A DNA stretch of 64,000 nt from contig NC_016134.3 of NCBI RefSeq assembly GCF_000005505.3, forward strand, positions 4,712,001-4,776,000. The letters are read 5' to 3'. The first letter of the stretch is position 1, and the number at the start of each line of letters is the position of its first letter. The notes beneath the pieces are model-generated. The model made no database searches. It was not told the origin of the DNA and worked only from the letters and a program-made list of their open reading frames with translations. The position numbers were made by a program, and so were the translations under genes. Of this stretch, positions 55,030-64,000 are shown one piece after another. The stretch is from Brachypodium distachyon. Lineage: Eukaryota; Streptophyta; Magnoliopsida; Poales; Poaceae.

Positions 55030-56473
55030 CTAGAGCGTGTAAACGCCGAACGAGTGGAGAAACCTGTCGGAACGGCCGAAGAAGCCCACGACGGCGCTGC
55101 CGTCCTCCGCCGTGAACCTGAAAGGGGTCCCCTGCACGTTATCGTAGTTTGGGTTCCCGAAGGGCCCGTAGGACTTGACGTTGGTGACCAGCATGAGGGA
55201 TTTCACGTTAGTGGTGTTGAACGTGCTGCCGTAGGTCCCGCTCACTTCCTTGACGAACTCCGAAGGGCCCAAGATAATCTGCATACGTGCAGAGAAAAAG
55301 AAAACATTAAATTGATTGGTTCATAGTTGTCGAAGTATTACATGCATCTAGACGCTTTTTAGCATAGATGCATGCGTGTTTGAGCAAATTTGAGACAATT
55401 AATATGAATCGGAGCGAGTATTGTAGTGCTATAAATTGAGAAATTAACGGTGTACACTACACGCACCGTTTCAGTGGTGGCACCCACTGGTCCGCCAGCG
55501 CCCCAAGGGCCTTCGGTCTGCTTGTTCCCAGATTGGTCCGTGTAAGAGAACTGGAAGGAATCTATGAGACCCTCGTAGTGGATGGTCACGCTTTCCAGAC
55601 GCATCGGCTTCTCTTTGGTGTCACGAGGAAAGCCTTCGTTTCCACCCCACGGCCCGTTCTTGGTCAGATCAGTAGCTGGGACAACCTGCAAGTGCATATG
55701 CAATTATATATAATGTCACTTGTTCGGGACAGAGGAAGTATATATTTCAGTGATTTGTTGGAAACAATGTTGTTGGGTCGATCGAATTAATTATCTTATC
55801 AGATCGATATGATCCTCATGTCATGTTACCTTCTTGGTGCATAACCCGGTAATAGTTAGCTCCACGGTATCTTTTGCAGCATCCTTGTCATGAATCTTCC
55901 TAACGACGATACCCTGTGCCATTGCAAACACACCGGTGCCCCCCACGATAGCCCACTCGCCTTCCTTGTCAACGGATGCTCCCATTATCTCGAGCGTCGA
56001 TCCTTTCAACCTGCAGTGCCCGTACTATTCGCAAACGTTAAATAATACTTCCTCCCATCTAAAATTTTGTACTAAGTGGACGACATTTTTTATGGATCGT
56101 AGGATACGTGTACCAAAAGAACTAAGAATGATAACATGTACCCAATTCACCTTTCGTCCTCGAACACCATGGAGAAGGAATTGTGCCAGTTACCAGCGGA
56201 AGCACGCAGGCCCTGTGCCCGGGCCACTAGCTTCTTATCAGGGCCAACGCCATCGTACACCGCCAAATCATGAACTACGGCAGCATTCTTGGTCTTGGAG
56301 CCCAGCCCAATGCTAATATCTACACCCACACCCAACAATTTGGACCTGTTTGTGTTTGGTGCTGCTGAAGCTGGTGAATCGACGTGGGACAAGTAGAGGT
56401 TCCGAAGCTTGAACTCGGTGCTCCTGACAAGGACGCCCAAGGGGCTCATCTCCAAATAGGAAGGGTTGGCCAT
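55030..56473 (-). CDS. Dirigent-jacalin chimeric lectin (monocot chimeric jacalin)
   Basis: Four exons, 56151-56473, 55830-56010, 55467-55685 and 55030-55278, give 323 aa. Residues 1-168 form a dirigent domain: LRNLYLSHVDS near the start, then VVHDLAVYDGVGPDKKLVARAQG in two parts, FSMVFEDER, LKGSTLEIMGAS, and the typical EWAIVGGTGVFAMAQG. Residues about 177-323 form a jacalin-related lectin domain: GPWGGNEG (179-186), LESVTIHYEGLIDSFQFSY in two parts, YGPFGNPNYDNVQGTPF, and a C-terminal sugar-loop-like GFFGRSDRFLHSFGVYTL. This fusion is restricted to grasses and close relatives. Characterised members bind mannose or galactose and are induced by jasmonate, wounding or pathogens. No signal peptide is seen, so it is likely cytosolic/nuclear. 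A TATA box lies 94 bp upstream of the ATG. Confidence 0.95.
55334..55425. mobile_element. Truncated Stowaway MITE in a dirigent-jacalin intron
   Basis: Right half of the 63264-type element, ending 'attaatatgaatcggagcgag' then TA. The left terminus is missing. Confidence 0.65.
56044..56108. mobile_element. Stowaway remnant in intron 1 of the dirigent-jacalin gene
   Basis: CTTCCTCCCATCTAAAATTT at the left and TTTTTTATGGATCGTAGGA at the right, decayed. Confidence 0.4.
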
Positions 56474-56566
56474 TTGGAGTATGGGTCAAGTTTAATTTGG
56501 AGAGGAGATCAACAAGTGTAGTCGACCCTGCCCTGCGCTGTGTGAGAATTGATGTGTGGCAAAGGG

Positions 56567-56576
56567 CTATTTATAG
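56567..56576 (-). promoter_or_regulatory. TATA box of the dirigent-jacalin gene
   Basis: CTATAAATAG on the minus strand, 94-103 bp upstream of the start codon. Confidence 0.75.
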
Positions 56577-56579
56577 CAT

Positions 56580-57640
56580 ACATCAACTCCAGCAGACTGT
56601 TCTTATCTACACTTGGAATATATAGTAGTACCTGTATTGTCATCTTTGCATGCATCTCATGGCAAGTTTAAACAAGACTAGTTAAAGTCTTTCGGTCTGG
56701 CAAATTCATCATCTGCTGTTGCTTGCTTTTACATGCCCCGTGCATCATGACAAGCTTATGTTTAATCAAAAGTTGGCCGGTCGATCTGCAAATTCATCAT
56801 CTGCGCGGTTGTTGCTACTATATACTATGTGACGGCACTGAGCACATGGTGATATTGTAATGATCATGGTCACTGGATCATCAAACTCTATTCGTACTTT
56901 CATCACTAATTTTGAGAACGAATGTGTTTATAAGTATGGAATATTATTTGTTTCACCCTCTCTCATCTAGGCCTGGGCATTTGGTCTTTTTGGTTCGGTC
57001 TATTTGGTGTTTGGGTATTTCGGGTTCCAAAAAATGAGAAAAGAGAAAAACAAGAACTGAACCCAAATTGACAATTTAACTCGGTTCAGTCTATTCGGTC
57101 CCCGAATAGACCGGAATATATGAAGATCCTTATTGCCCTTCGATTTTTTAACACGAATGTTAGATTAAACACAACAAACTAATGAAGTAATCACGAAAAA
57201 ATACAGCAATAATACATAATAAATACACAATCAGCCAATCATAACTAGCTGAGAATGCATGCAACAATATACATGATAGTGAACTAGGCTCAATTGCTCG
57301 CGTGCTTAAGGATTTCACATAAATTTCAGTTTATATGGTCTATTCAGGTTTTCGATGTTGAAACCTGAACCTGAAACCTGATTAAGATAAAAAAGAACCG
57401 AACCCGATACCCGAATAGACCGACAATTCAATTCGGTCTATTTGGGTTTAGTTCGGTTTTAGGATTCCATCACAACATCTTGTCGGCCCTGCATGTCCAA
57501 AAGACATATAACTGAGGTAATGTTTTATATGATCAACATTTACTCTTTTGATATATGGTTTGATGTGGTACAAAATCACAGTCATAGACATTTTTTTTCA
57601 ATAAGAATCCAATGGCATCAATTGTAAGCCGCATAAACCA
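56580..57640. other. Upstream DNA with a low-complexity GGTTCGGT-type repeat element
   Basis: 56968-57480 starts 'ggcctgggcatttggtc' and ends in 'gggtttagttcggttttagg'. Both arms are built from 'ttcggtctatt(t/c)gg', and the internal part repeats 'ctgaaccc' and 'gaacccgaata'. This is typical of grass hAT/Harbinger-like elements with repetitive ends. Exact termini are unclear. Confidence 0.4.
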
Positions 57641-57648
57641 TGTATTTA

Positions 57649-57823
57649 GGCTCAGTTTGGCATTGTTGAACTGCGTTGTGCTGAACTTATTTTATTTTAG
57701 AACTGATGTGAAAAAATACACACGAAAACAAGAAAAAGTTGGTTAGCCAAACGAAAAAATAGCCAGAAGTTGGTTGGAAAATCCGGATTATCATAATCCA
57801 CCTTAATGCGAAACACGGCCTAA
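57649..57823. mobile_element. Tourist-like MITE
   Basis: Left GGCTCAGTTTGGCATTG and right inverse GGCCGTGTTTCGCATTA, with TTA/TAA-type flanks. About 175 bp, carries 'aaaagttggttagccaaac'. Confidence 0.55.
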
Positions 57824-57883
57824 CAAAGTAACCATGTTAGTGAAATATATGCCTAACGTAGAAACATAAGGTAAAATATAATA

Positions 57884-57996
57884 CTCCTTCTGATTCTAAA
57901 TTCTTGACTCAAATTTGCCCAAATATGAATGTATCTATTTTTAAAAAGCGTCTAGATACATGTAATATTTCGACAACAATTTAGGATCGGAGGGAG
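57884..57996. mobile_element. Stowaway MITE
   Basis: CTCCTTCTGATTCTAAATTC to TTTAGGATCGGAGGGAG, flanked by TA. Same subfamily as 32093-32206. Confidence 0.85.
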
Positions 57997-58148
57997 TACA
58001 TCTTTATATTGAGAGAGAGAGAGAGAGTTTACACTTACAATGATTTGCGTCCTCATATGTTCTTTTGTATTGCGAGTGAAGAATACATAATTAAGACATT
58101 CCTTTGATATCATCGACGCATTCGTTTTTCTGAGAAGAAGAGAGACAG

Positions 58149-58399
58149 TACCCCCTCAATTTTAGCATATAAGACGCACGCGTATTCTCAGCTCAACAAT
58201 CTGATCAATAGAATTTGAGTATATGCAGGAAAATATACCATTAAAACCTTCTTTCGAAACAAATTTAAAAACATATTTTTCCGTTCAACAAAGAATGTCT
58301 CAATTTTGACTAAATTTGAATGCATCTATACATTAAGTCATGTTTAGATCCATCCAAATTTTGACAAACTTAGACATTTTTTGTTGGACGGAGGGAGTA
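58149..58399. mobile_element. Stowaway-like MITE, larger
   Basis: Begins near CCCCCTCAATTTTAGCATAT and ends TTTTTTGTTGGACGGAGGGAG before TA. Termini pair only partly. Confidence 0.4.
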
Positions 58400-59640
58400 T
58401 TACTTTTATGTATAATAGTCTCTCTCTATATATACGGAGTATATTTTGTTGGTCAGATAATGATCTAGCACATGTGCATTCCTTGTAAAAACCAAGGCAT
58501 CTCTATGTGCAAATTAAGCAACGTGACTGCGTGAAGCATCTTAGTACTAGTAAATTTTTTGAGGATATTGTTTTTCGTGTAGCATCTTTCGTTGTTTAAA
58601 GCCATTGTTAACTTGAGATCCACATGACCGTCGGCCGGTCTTTGTTCGATTTGATAGCATAGATTTTTGCCGATATGGCGACTTGTCGGGACAACATATT
58701 TTAGTCGGTCCGCGGTTGGTGAGATCTCTCCTTTTTTGGGTGAGATCTCAAGTACACACTAGTTTAGCAAAAGTGTTAATTTGTCTGTCTAAAAAAAGTG
58801 TTAATTTGTCCGTCCGATTACCTCCTTCCCGACCGGTATACGTCCCACCCGTTAGATTAAGTAGCTCCTTGGCCCTGCAATGGCTCATTCTCATGCTAAT
58901 TTAGTGGTATATAGGAGTAAGAAACACAAATTCGCACTGAATCAACCGACTTATAATTCAGTACCAAGAAATGCTAGGAATGTAGGTTGGTTGGGGGTGG
59001 TCACCCCTCTTCTTTTTTCTAGTGATGCTCTTAATTTCATTTCATTGCACCGGAGCAGGACCGGCCTTCGTCACCGGCGATGTTCCTCTCAACCTCGAGA
59101 TCGGAGGCCCGCTCGGCGGTTCAGCGATGAGAAATCATCGATGCCAAGACAGGGGGCCTTCCTATGACCCTGCATGGTGGCTGCTGTCCATTTCAGGGGC
59201 TTTGGTGTTCTCTTTATGGTTGTTGACGCAGATGGCGTCGTCAACGTCTTCTCCCTCTGGTGTTCGTGGAGGCATTTGATTCCGAAGATCTACTTGTTAG
59301 CTGGTGAGTGGTGACGGTTGGCTGTTTGACGCGTGGTCCTTGTTGGGCCAAATGAAAGGCTTGTGTCCTTGGGTCTGGTTGTAAATTTTTTTAATTTCTT
59401 TGTGTCCTTCAATAGTTGTATACTTGTATGGGGTTGTAATTTGTGGGTTCTGCAACCCACTTGCTTTTAATACTAATCAGAGACTCTCCTCTCTCAAAAA
59501 TGGAAAAAAAACTAAGAAGAGACTCTTACAAAGAAAATAAAAAATCGTTGCTACAGCATTTAATGGCTCTTTAAAACTTTTCAGATCTACCCTCCATATT
59601 TTTCATCACTGACGTGCCTCGCCCTTGTTTATTCAGGAGA
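58400..59640. other. Intergenic DNA with a possible retroposon 3' end
   Basis: 59040-59500 is GC-richer with broken open frames. It ends in 'gggttgtaatttgtgggttctgcaacccacttgcttttaata', which resembles a LINE or retrogene 3' end on the plus strand. No recognisable domain and no gene supported. Confidence 0.35.
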
Positions 59641-60028
59641 TGAGATCCATTTGCAGATTTGCTTGCAGTCCTGCCACGACTCTTCTCTTCTTTTTCTTTA
59701 ATGTTTTTCCACGACGAAACTGGTCCAGATAGTTACAAATCGATCCTCCATCAGGACAAGCGCAGTCATCAATGTAGCGCACTCGCCTGGTGTTATCAAC
59801 TATAATTGTCAGTTCGGAACAATCAACAATCTGCAGCGTCTAGGTATGGGCTAGTGAGGAACAACTAAAATTCCAATGGTCTTGTGTACATTGTAATGTA
59901 AGACCAGGAGCAAAAAGAATAACAAGATTTTCTACCAACATAATCTTGCAGCAACGTCTCCATACGTGCTGCTTGAAGATAACCAGGCCTCACGGCGAAC
60001 TTGGGCAGATTCAATTGTCCGGTCCAAG
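59640..60028 (-). other. COG8 3' UTR and flank
   Basis: Directly follows the COG8 stop. 59640-59880 has a diverged duplicate at 54340-54560. Confidence 0.45.
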
Positions 60029-63000
60029 CTATGTGTGTGCTGGTGGGACAGTTTGTGTGTCAGCCCGAGCCGGTGCAGTAGTGCTTCTGGCATCCTCAGA
60101 TACCACTGGCTCGGGGCCATCAGGTAGGATCCCGTTCATGGAGACTGCAGTCCCCGCGCTCTCAATGGACTGCGTTCTTTCGATGCCTCCCGATTGCCTT
60201 CTTTCAACGCCCCCTGACTGCTTTCGCTCGATGCCTCCAGACCGCCTTCTTTCGATGCCGCCTGATTGCCTTCGATCGACGCTGCTAATCCCAGAAATTG
60301 ACCTTACAGGTACGGTCAACAGCTGGCTGACCGCGTCAAATGTGCTCCGGCACTCTGTGATCAATACTGCTCCATTGGGGTAGCATCGTCCAAAACATGC
60401 AGCACAATAAGGATATGCGACCTGCGATGAGATGGCAAATTTGTACGTTAGACTTCCCTGAGTTAGACTTCCCTGAGTCGAGAGAGAACGTTAATGACTG
60501 TATGTTAGATTCGTTGAGTTTGAGGCCTTAAGCACTTTCTGTTTTCTCCCTTCTCCAGAGGTACCCTTTTTTGTCACTTCCATACATGGTGCTTTATCAT
60601 AGGAAGCTAACCTTACCTCAATAAATGCCTGGCAAAGCGAAAGGAAAAGGGAGGATTCATTTCCACGCAGCATTCGCATTGCATTGTATCTAACTAGGGA
60701 GTCGGAAATTGATTGTAATCCTTTCACCACCTCCTGAGCAAGGACATGCTTCAAGCTTAATGGTGCACATGGCTTTAGCTCATTCATTGCTGCTGAAACA
60801 CCTGCATCCAACAGTTTGAAACAAGGACATGTCAACTTGTATACACACTGAATGCATTACAGTAAATGAATAGAAGTTAATTTGTGACACCACTAAAACT
60901 TACCATTAACGAACACTGCGAGTGGTGGATGTTCCATTAAAACAGAGGGCGGTGTCACATCATCGGAAGCATCATCCACAACTCCATTTGTGACAAAGCC
61001 AATAGATGGCATCGGAACCCAACGATGTGAATCCAAAACAACCTAGAATGGTAATAAAATATTAGTGATACTAATTTAATACGGCGCTGCGATAGTATTT
61101 GTAGCAGAAAGAGTGGAGACAATTACAAGGTATCTTTACTCCTATAAAGATGTCAATAGGTGGCGGTCCGTCACCTTACTGCCATCACATATTCACATAT
61201 TGAGTTTGACATACATACTTGAGATGAGAGTGAATTATAGATGGTTTAATTTGGCACAAAAGATGTGTATAATAATATATTAAACATGCATCACTATTTT
61301 TAATCCACTGTAACGCAGGGTGCTGTGCTAGTAATTCAAAAGAGCGAGCTGCAGAGCAACATGAACCCTTTTATGTTTATGTAGACATGAACAAACCGCA
61401 AGTCCAAAATAGCACATAGTACATAAATATGTTACCTGGAAATTCTCGACAGCCGTGCTCATATTCTTTGAGAACAAATTTAAAACCGCACTGCAAGAAG
61501 CAGATAACATCAGCTAACACAACCTCTTCCCAGCAAAAACAATAAAATTAAATTAAATACCAATTACCTTTCAAAAATTGGTGGAAGCAGGCCACGGAAA
61601 TCCAGTCCAACCAACCCAAGACCCATTGCACAATACTGCAAGATAATCAAGTAATCAAAATTTAAATAAGATTTGAACCATTTGTGCTAAATCTCTTATC
61701 TAAGAACTGCTACTCAACAAGAAAATTAAGCGAAAGTAGATGCTCACAATGCACTGCTCAAGAATGTTTGACAGGGATCCGCCTTCTGTTATATTTGGCA
61801 ACATAATTTGAAGGGTAGTGAGGTGATTACTGATTTGGTGCATTGCCCAGCTGAAAAGCAGCCCACCATCACAGTTCTCTTCACTTCCAGATTTATCATT
61901 GTTGAATATCGCTCGATATTGATTGACGACATCAAATAGATGTGTCCTGTGGCAACTCACCATGCCTTTTAGATAATCATATGCATTTCTTTGGTCCAGA
62001 TCATCAAGAATCCCAGAAAGCCAAGCTTCCCTGCATCTCAGGAACTATAAGTTATATCAGAGTTAGGAGGCGAAGACAAACAAATTTTATTCTGACTGCT
62101 CTTATGAATTAAGAAAAATAAAATAGTGCAACATCATAATTAAAATGTCTGCAATATTCATAGAAATCTAGATTCTACAACAGATGTACAACCTATACTT
62201 GGTCACTTGGGAGACATGTTAACCAAAAAGATTACTCATACATGTCAAATCTGAATGCAAAAGCAGTATCTCTTGTAAGTTGAAACAGATGAATCAAAAT
62301 CACATGACAGATTCAGAATACCTGTAAGCGTAATTCTGATTCACTGAACACTCCTATCCGACGCAGATGTGCAACAATACGGAGGCATTCGGGCAACTGT
62401 TGGCAATAAAATGGACCCGACTTAGATACATATGTGCTGAATAGAGTAGGCAGATTAAACAATTTGGCGCAAGATATAACAAATATTGAACACAAGGCAA
62501 TACATATACCACAGCATCGAAATATAATATGTATATCAGTCAACTGCACCGAAGACAAGAAAGTAAAATCTCGGCATCATCACCTGAATATTTGATCTCA
62601 GTTTCTGGAGCAGCTGTGAAATTAGTGATTGTATTGTCTTCTTGACTTCAGCAGCTAATCCTTGGATGACAGGTAAACTTCAATTGAAACAGTAAATGGT
62701 CAATGATATTCAATGACAGGGTCCACATACATCAAGTATATGTTACATGACTTACTCAGGGTGCAACTTCGAGACTTTAGTAACAAAAGCTTCTAGATCA
62801 AGTGCCTCATCATAGTTCCCATTCCGTATGCATCTGTGTACAGTAGCTTTATTGTTACACACGATTCATCATTTTCATACAACACCTGAAGCTATGTAGT
62901 ATAGAACAAGAGCATGGGTCTATAGTCTATACAAATTAAGCAAAGACCAAATGACATATCAACAACACCAGTCAACTCAAGGAAATAATAAGAGAACATG

Positions 63001-63157
63001 TCACGTACGTGTCCATAAGTTGTGGGATTTCAAGCAAGTCAAGCAAGGTACTGTGGTTGGCTAGTAATGTCTGATTGAGCTTCCTCTCTTCCAAAATTTG
63101 ATGCGCAGACTCGACAAACTCGGTGCAACCAGATGTTAAATTCGGTATCTCCTCTAC
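60029..63157 (-). CDS. COG8: COG8, conserved oligomeric Golgi complex subunit 8 (partial, 5' end outside window)
   Basis: Ten exons are in the window: 63009-63157, 62756-62833, 62584-62677, 62322-62396, 61748-62044, 61568-61635, 61436-61490, 60904-61042, 60617-60801 and 60029-60421. They are phase-consistent and encode the last 510 residues. The first exon, ending just before [11 protein letters not shown], lies beyond 64000. Family segments (Dor1-like) are clear: [112 protein letters not shown] and the C-terminal [13 protein letters not shown]8 belongs to lobe B of the COG tether, which captures vesicles for retrograde Golgi transport. The C-terminal tail after about residue 415 of this partial is Ser/Arg-rich, with tandem RRQSGGIE repeats. 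Confidence 0.93.
60179..60274 (-). repeat. 24-bp coding tandem repeat in the COG8 tail
   Basis: Four in-frame units encode [24 protein letters not shown] and RRQSGGIE, with a fifth degenerate unit RTQSIESA. Wobble differences between units show the array is not brand new. Every unit keeps an R-x-x-S kinase-type site. Confidence 0.9.
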
Positions 63158-63263
63158 CTACATAAGTAAGAAAATAATTTTGTCAAACATTCCATTTCCT
63201 ACTTCGAACATGACCTTGATCACGTACAAATGTAATATCACACTGGAATGAAGTAAAAACTAC

Positions 63264-63375
63264 TCCCTCCGATCCATCTTAGTTGTCGAAATATTACATG
63301 TATCTAGACGCTTTTTAGGCATAGATACATCCATATTTGGGCAAATTTGAGACAATTAATATGGATCGGAGGGAG
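63264..63375. mobile_element. Stowaway MITE in COG8 intron 1
   Basis: 112 bp, CTCCCTCCGATCCATCTTAG to AATATGGATCGGAGGGAG, flanked by TA. Confidence 0.9.
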
Positions 63376-64000
63376 TACATAACAAGGAAGAGGTGATTAA
63401 TTCACCTTCCACTGTTGGAAGTTTGAAATAAACATCACTTTTCTAATTTCCACTTTGCAGTATTAATGAGAAACACTGATCAAACAAATAAACAGATTGT
63501 GTTGGTTTTCAGAGCAAGGTGACGCATAACATCACCGAATCTATATGTGGACTAGATCAAATTCTTTTTGCAGTGCATATAAATGTGGTCATACAACTAA
63601 AGTTGAAATCAATCACAGGAGAAACATATAAATAGCGAACAGTTTAGGGGAGAAGATTAGAACATACTGCAAGTCTGCAACGATCCGGTCAAAATTATGA
63701 AGTGCGCAAGAGAGCAGCAAGCCAACATTTACAGCCAAAAGAACACCTTAAGCTAAATGTTGATGTTTAAAATTGGAGTCAATTCCACTCGCAAGCAAAA
63801 CGCAGGGATGCATTTCCATGCAGTTTCTAACTTCTAAGGGGGGAATAAACTGCATGTAATGGTGAGATCTACTGTACATGCAGCTGATGTTAGCAGACAG
63901 AAAGCATGCACCAGTGTCTGATGTCTAGCACTAAAAGTGAGTAAGTGACTATGAAAAAGAGACCTGCGAGTTATGTACAGCTGATGTCGAAATGATTTTT
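63376..64000 (-). other. COG8 intron 1 (continues beyond window)
   Basis: No exon recognised. The expected N-terminal COG8 coding exon is not present up to the window end. Confidence 0.5.

Noticed and set aside
1..64000. CRISPR arrays, bacterial operons, riboswitches, rRNA or tRNA genes
   Set aside because: None seen. The window is plant nuclear DNA, and its repeats are transposons, microsatellites and segmental duplications.

Overview
The window looks like nuclear DNA of a grass, most likely a Pooideae species (inference). The reasons are a dirigent-jacalin chimera of the monocot type, an array of CC-type glutaredoxins, and many Stowaway MITEs with CTCCCTCCG-like termini and TA target duplications. 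Genes have GT/AG introns and are fairly closely spaced. Every protein gene I can support lies on the minus strand.

Region by region. 1-38.4 kb holds five CC-type glutaredoxin genes (GRX-A to GRX-E) spread by segmental duplication. Each repeat unit carries a downstream block, the intronless glutaredoxin, a shared promoter/leader, and in four units a co-duplicated block of unknown function 0.7-2.8 kb upstream. A fifth copy of that block, with no glutaredoxin, sits at 47.5-48.06 kb. The array is interrupted by a CACTA-like transposon (15373-20800) that contains a nested non-autonomous LTR element (16186-19159), by a TIR element and a LINE remnant (20.9-22.25 kb), and by a two-exon FkbM-type methyltransferase gene (29.7-31.3 kb).

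40.5-64 kb is ordinary genic DNA with MITEs: a DRM2-like de novo cytosine methyltransferase (8 coding exons, 588 aa), a CHY-zinc-finger/RING E3 ligase of the RZFP34/CHYR1 type (12 exons, 297 aa), a dirigent-jacalin chimeric lectin (4 exons, 323 aa), and the 3' ten exons of COG8, a Golgi tethering subunit whose first exon lies beyond the right edge.

The most unusual signals are: a glutaredoxin whose CCMC active site has become YPMC, losing the nucleophilic cysteine; a neighbouring copy that lost its C-terminal ALWL motif through a deletion fusing it to former 3' flank; conserved leader, distal and 3' elements shared by the glutaredoxin copies; the unidentified co-duplicated block with splice-like signals; and an RRQSGGIE octapeptide repeat in the COG8 tail. 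All exon joins were made by eye from splice consensus, reading phase and family knowledge. No alignment or database search was run.
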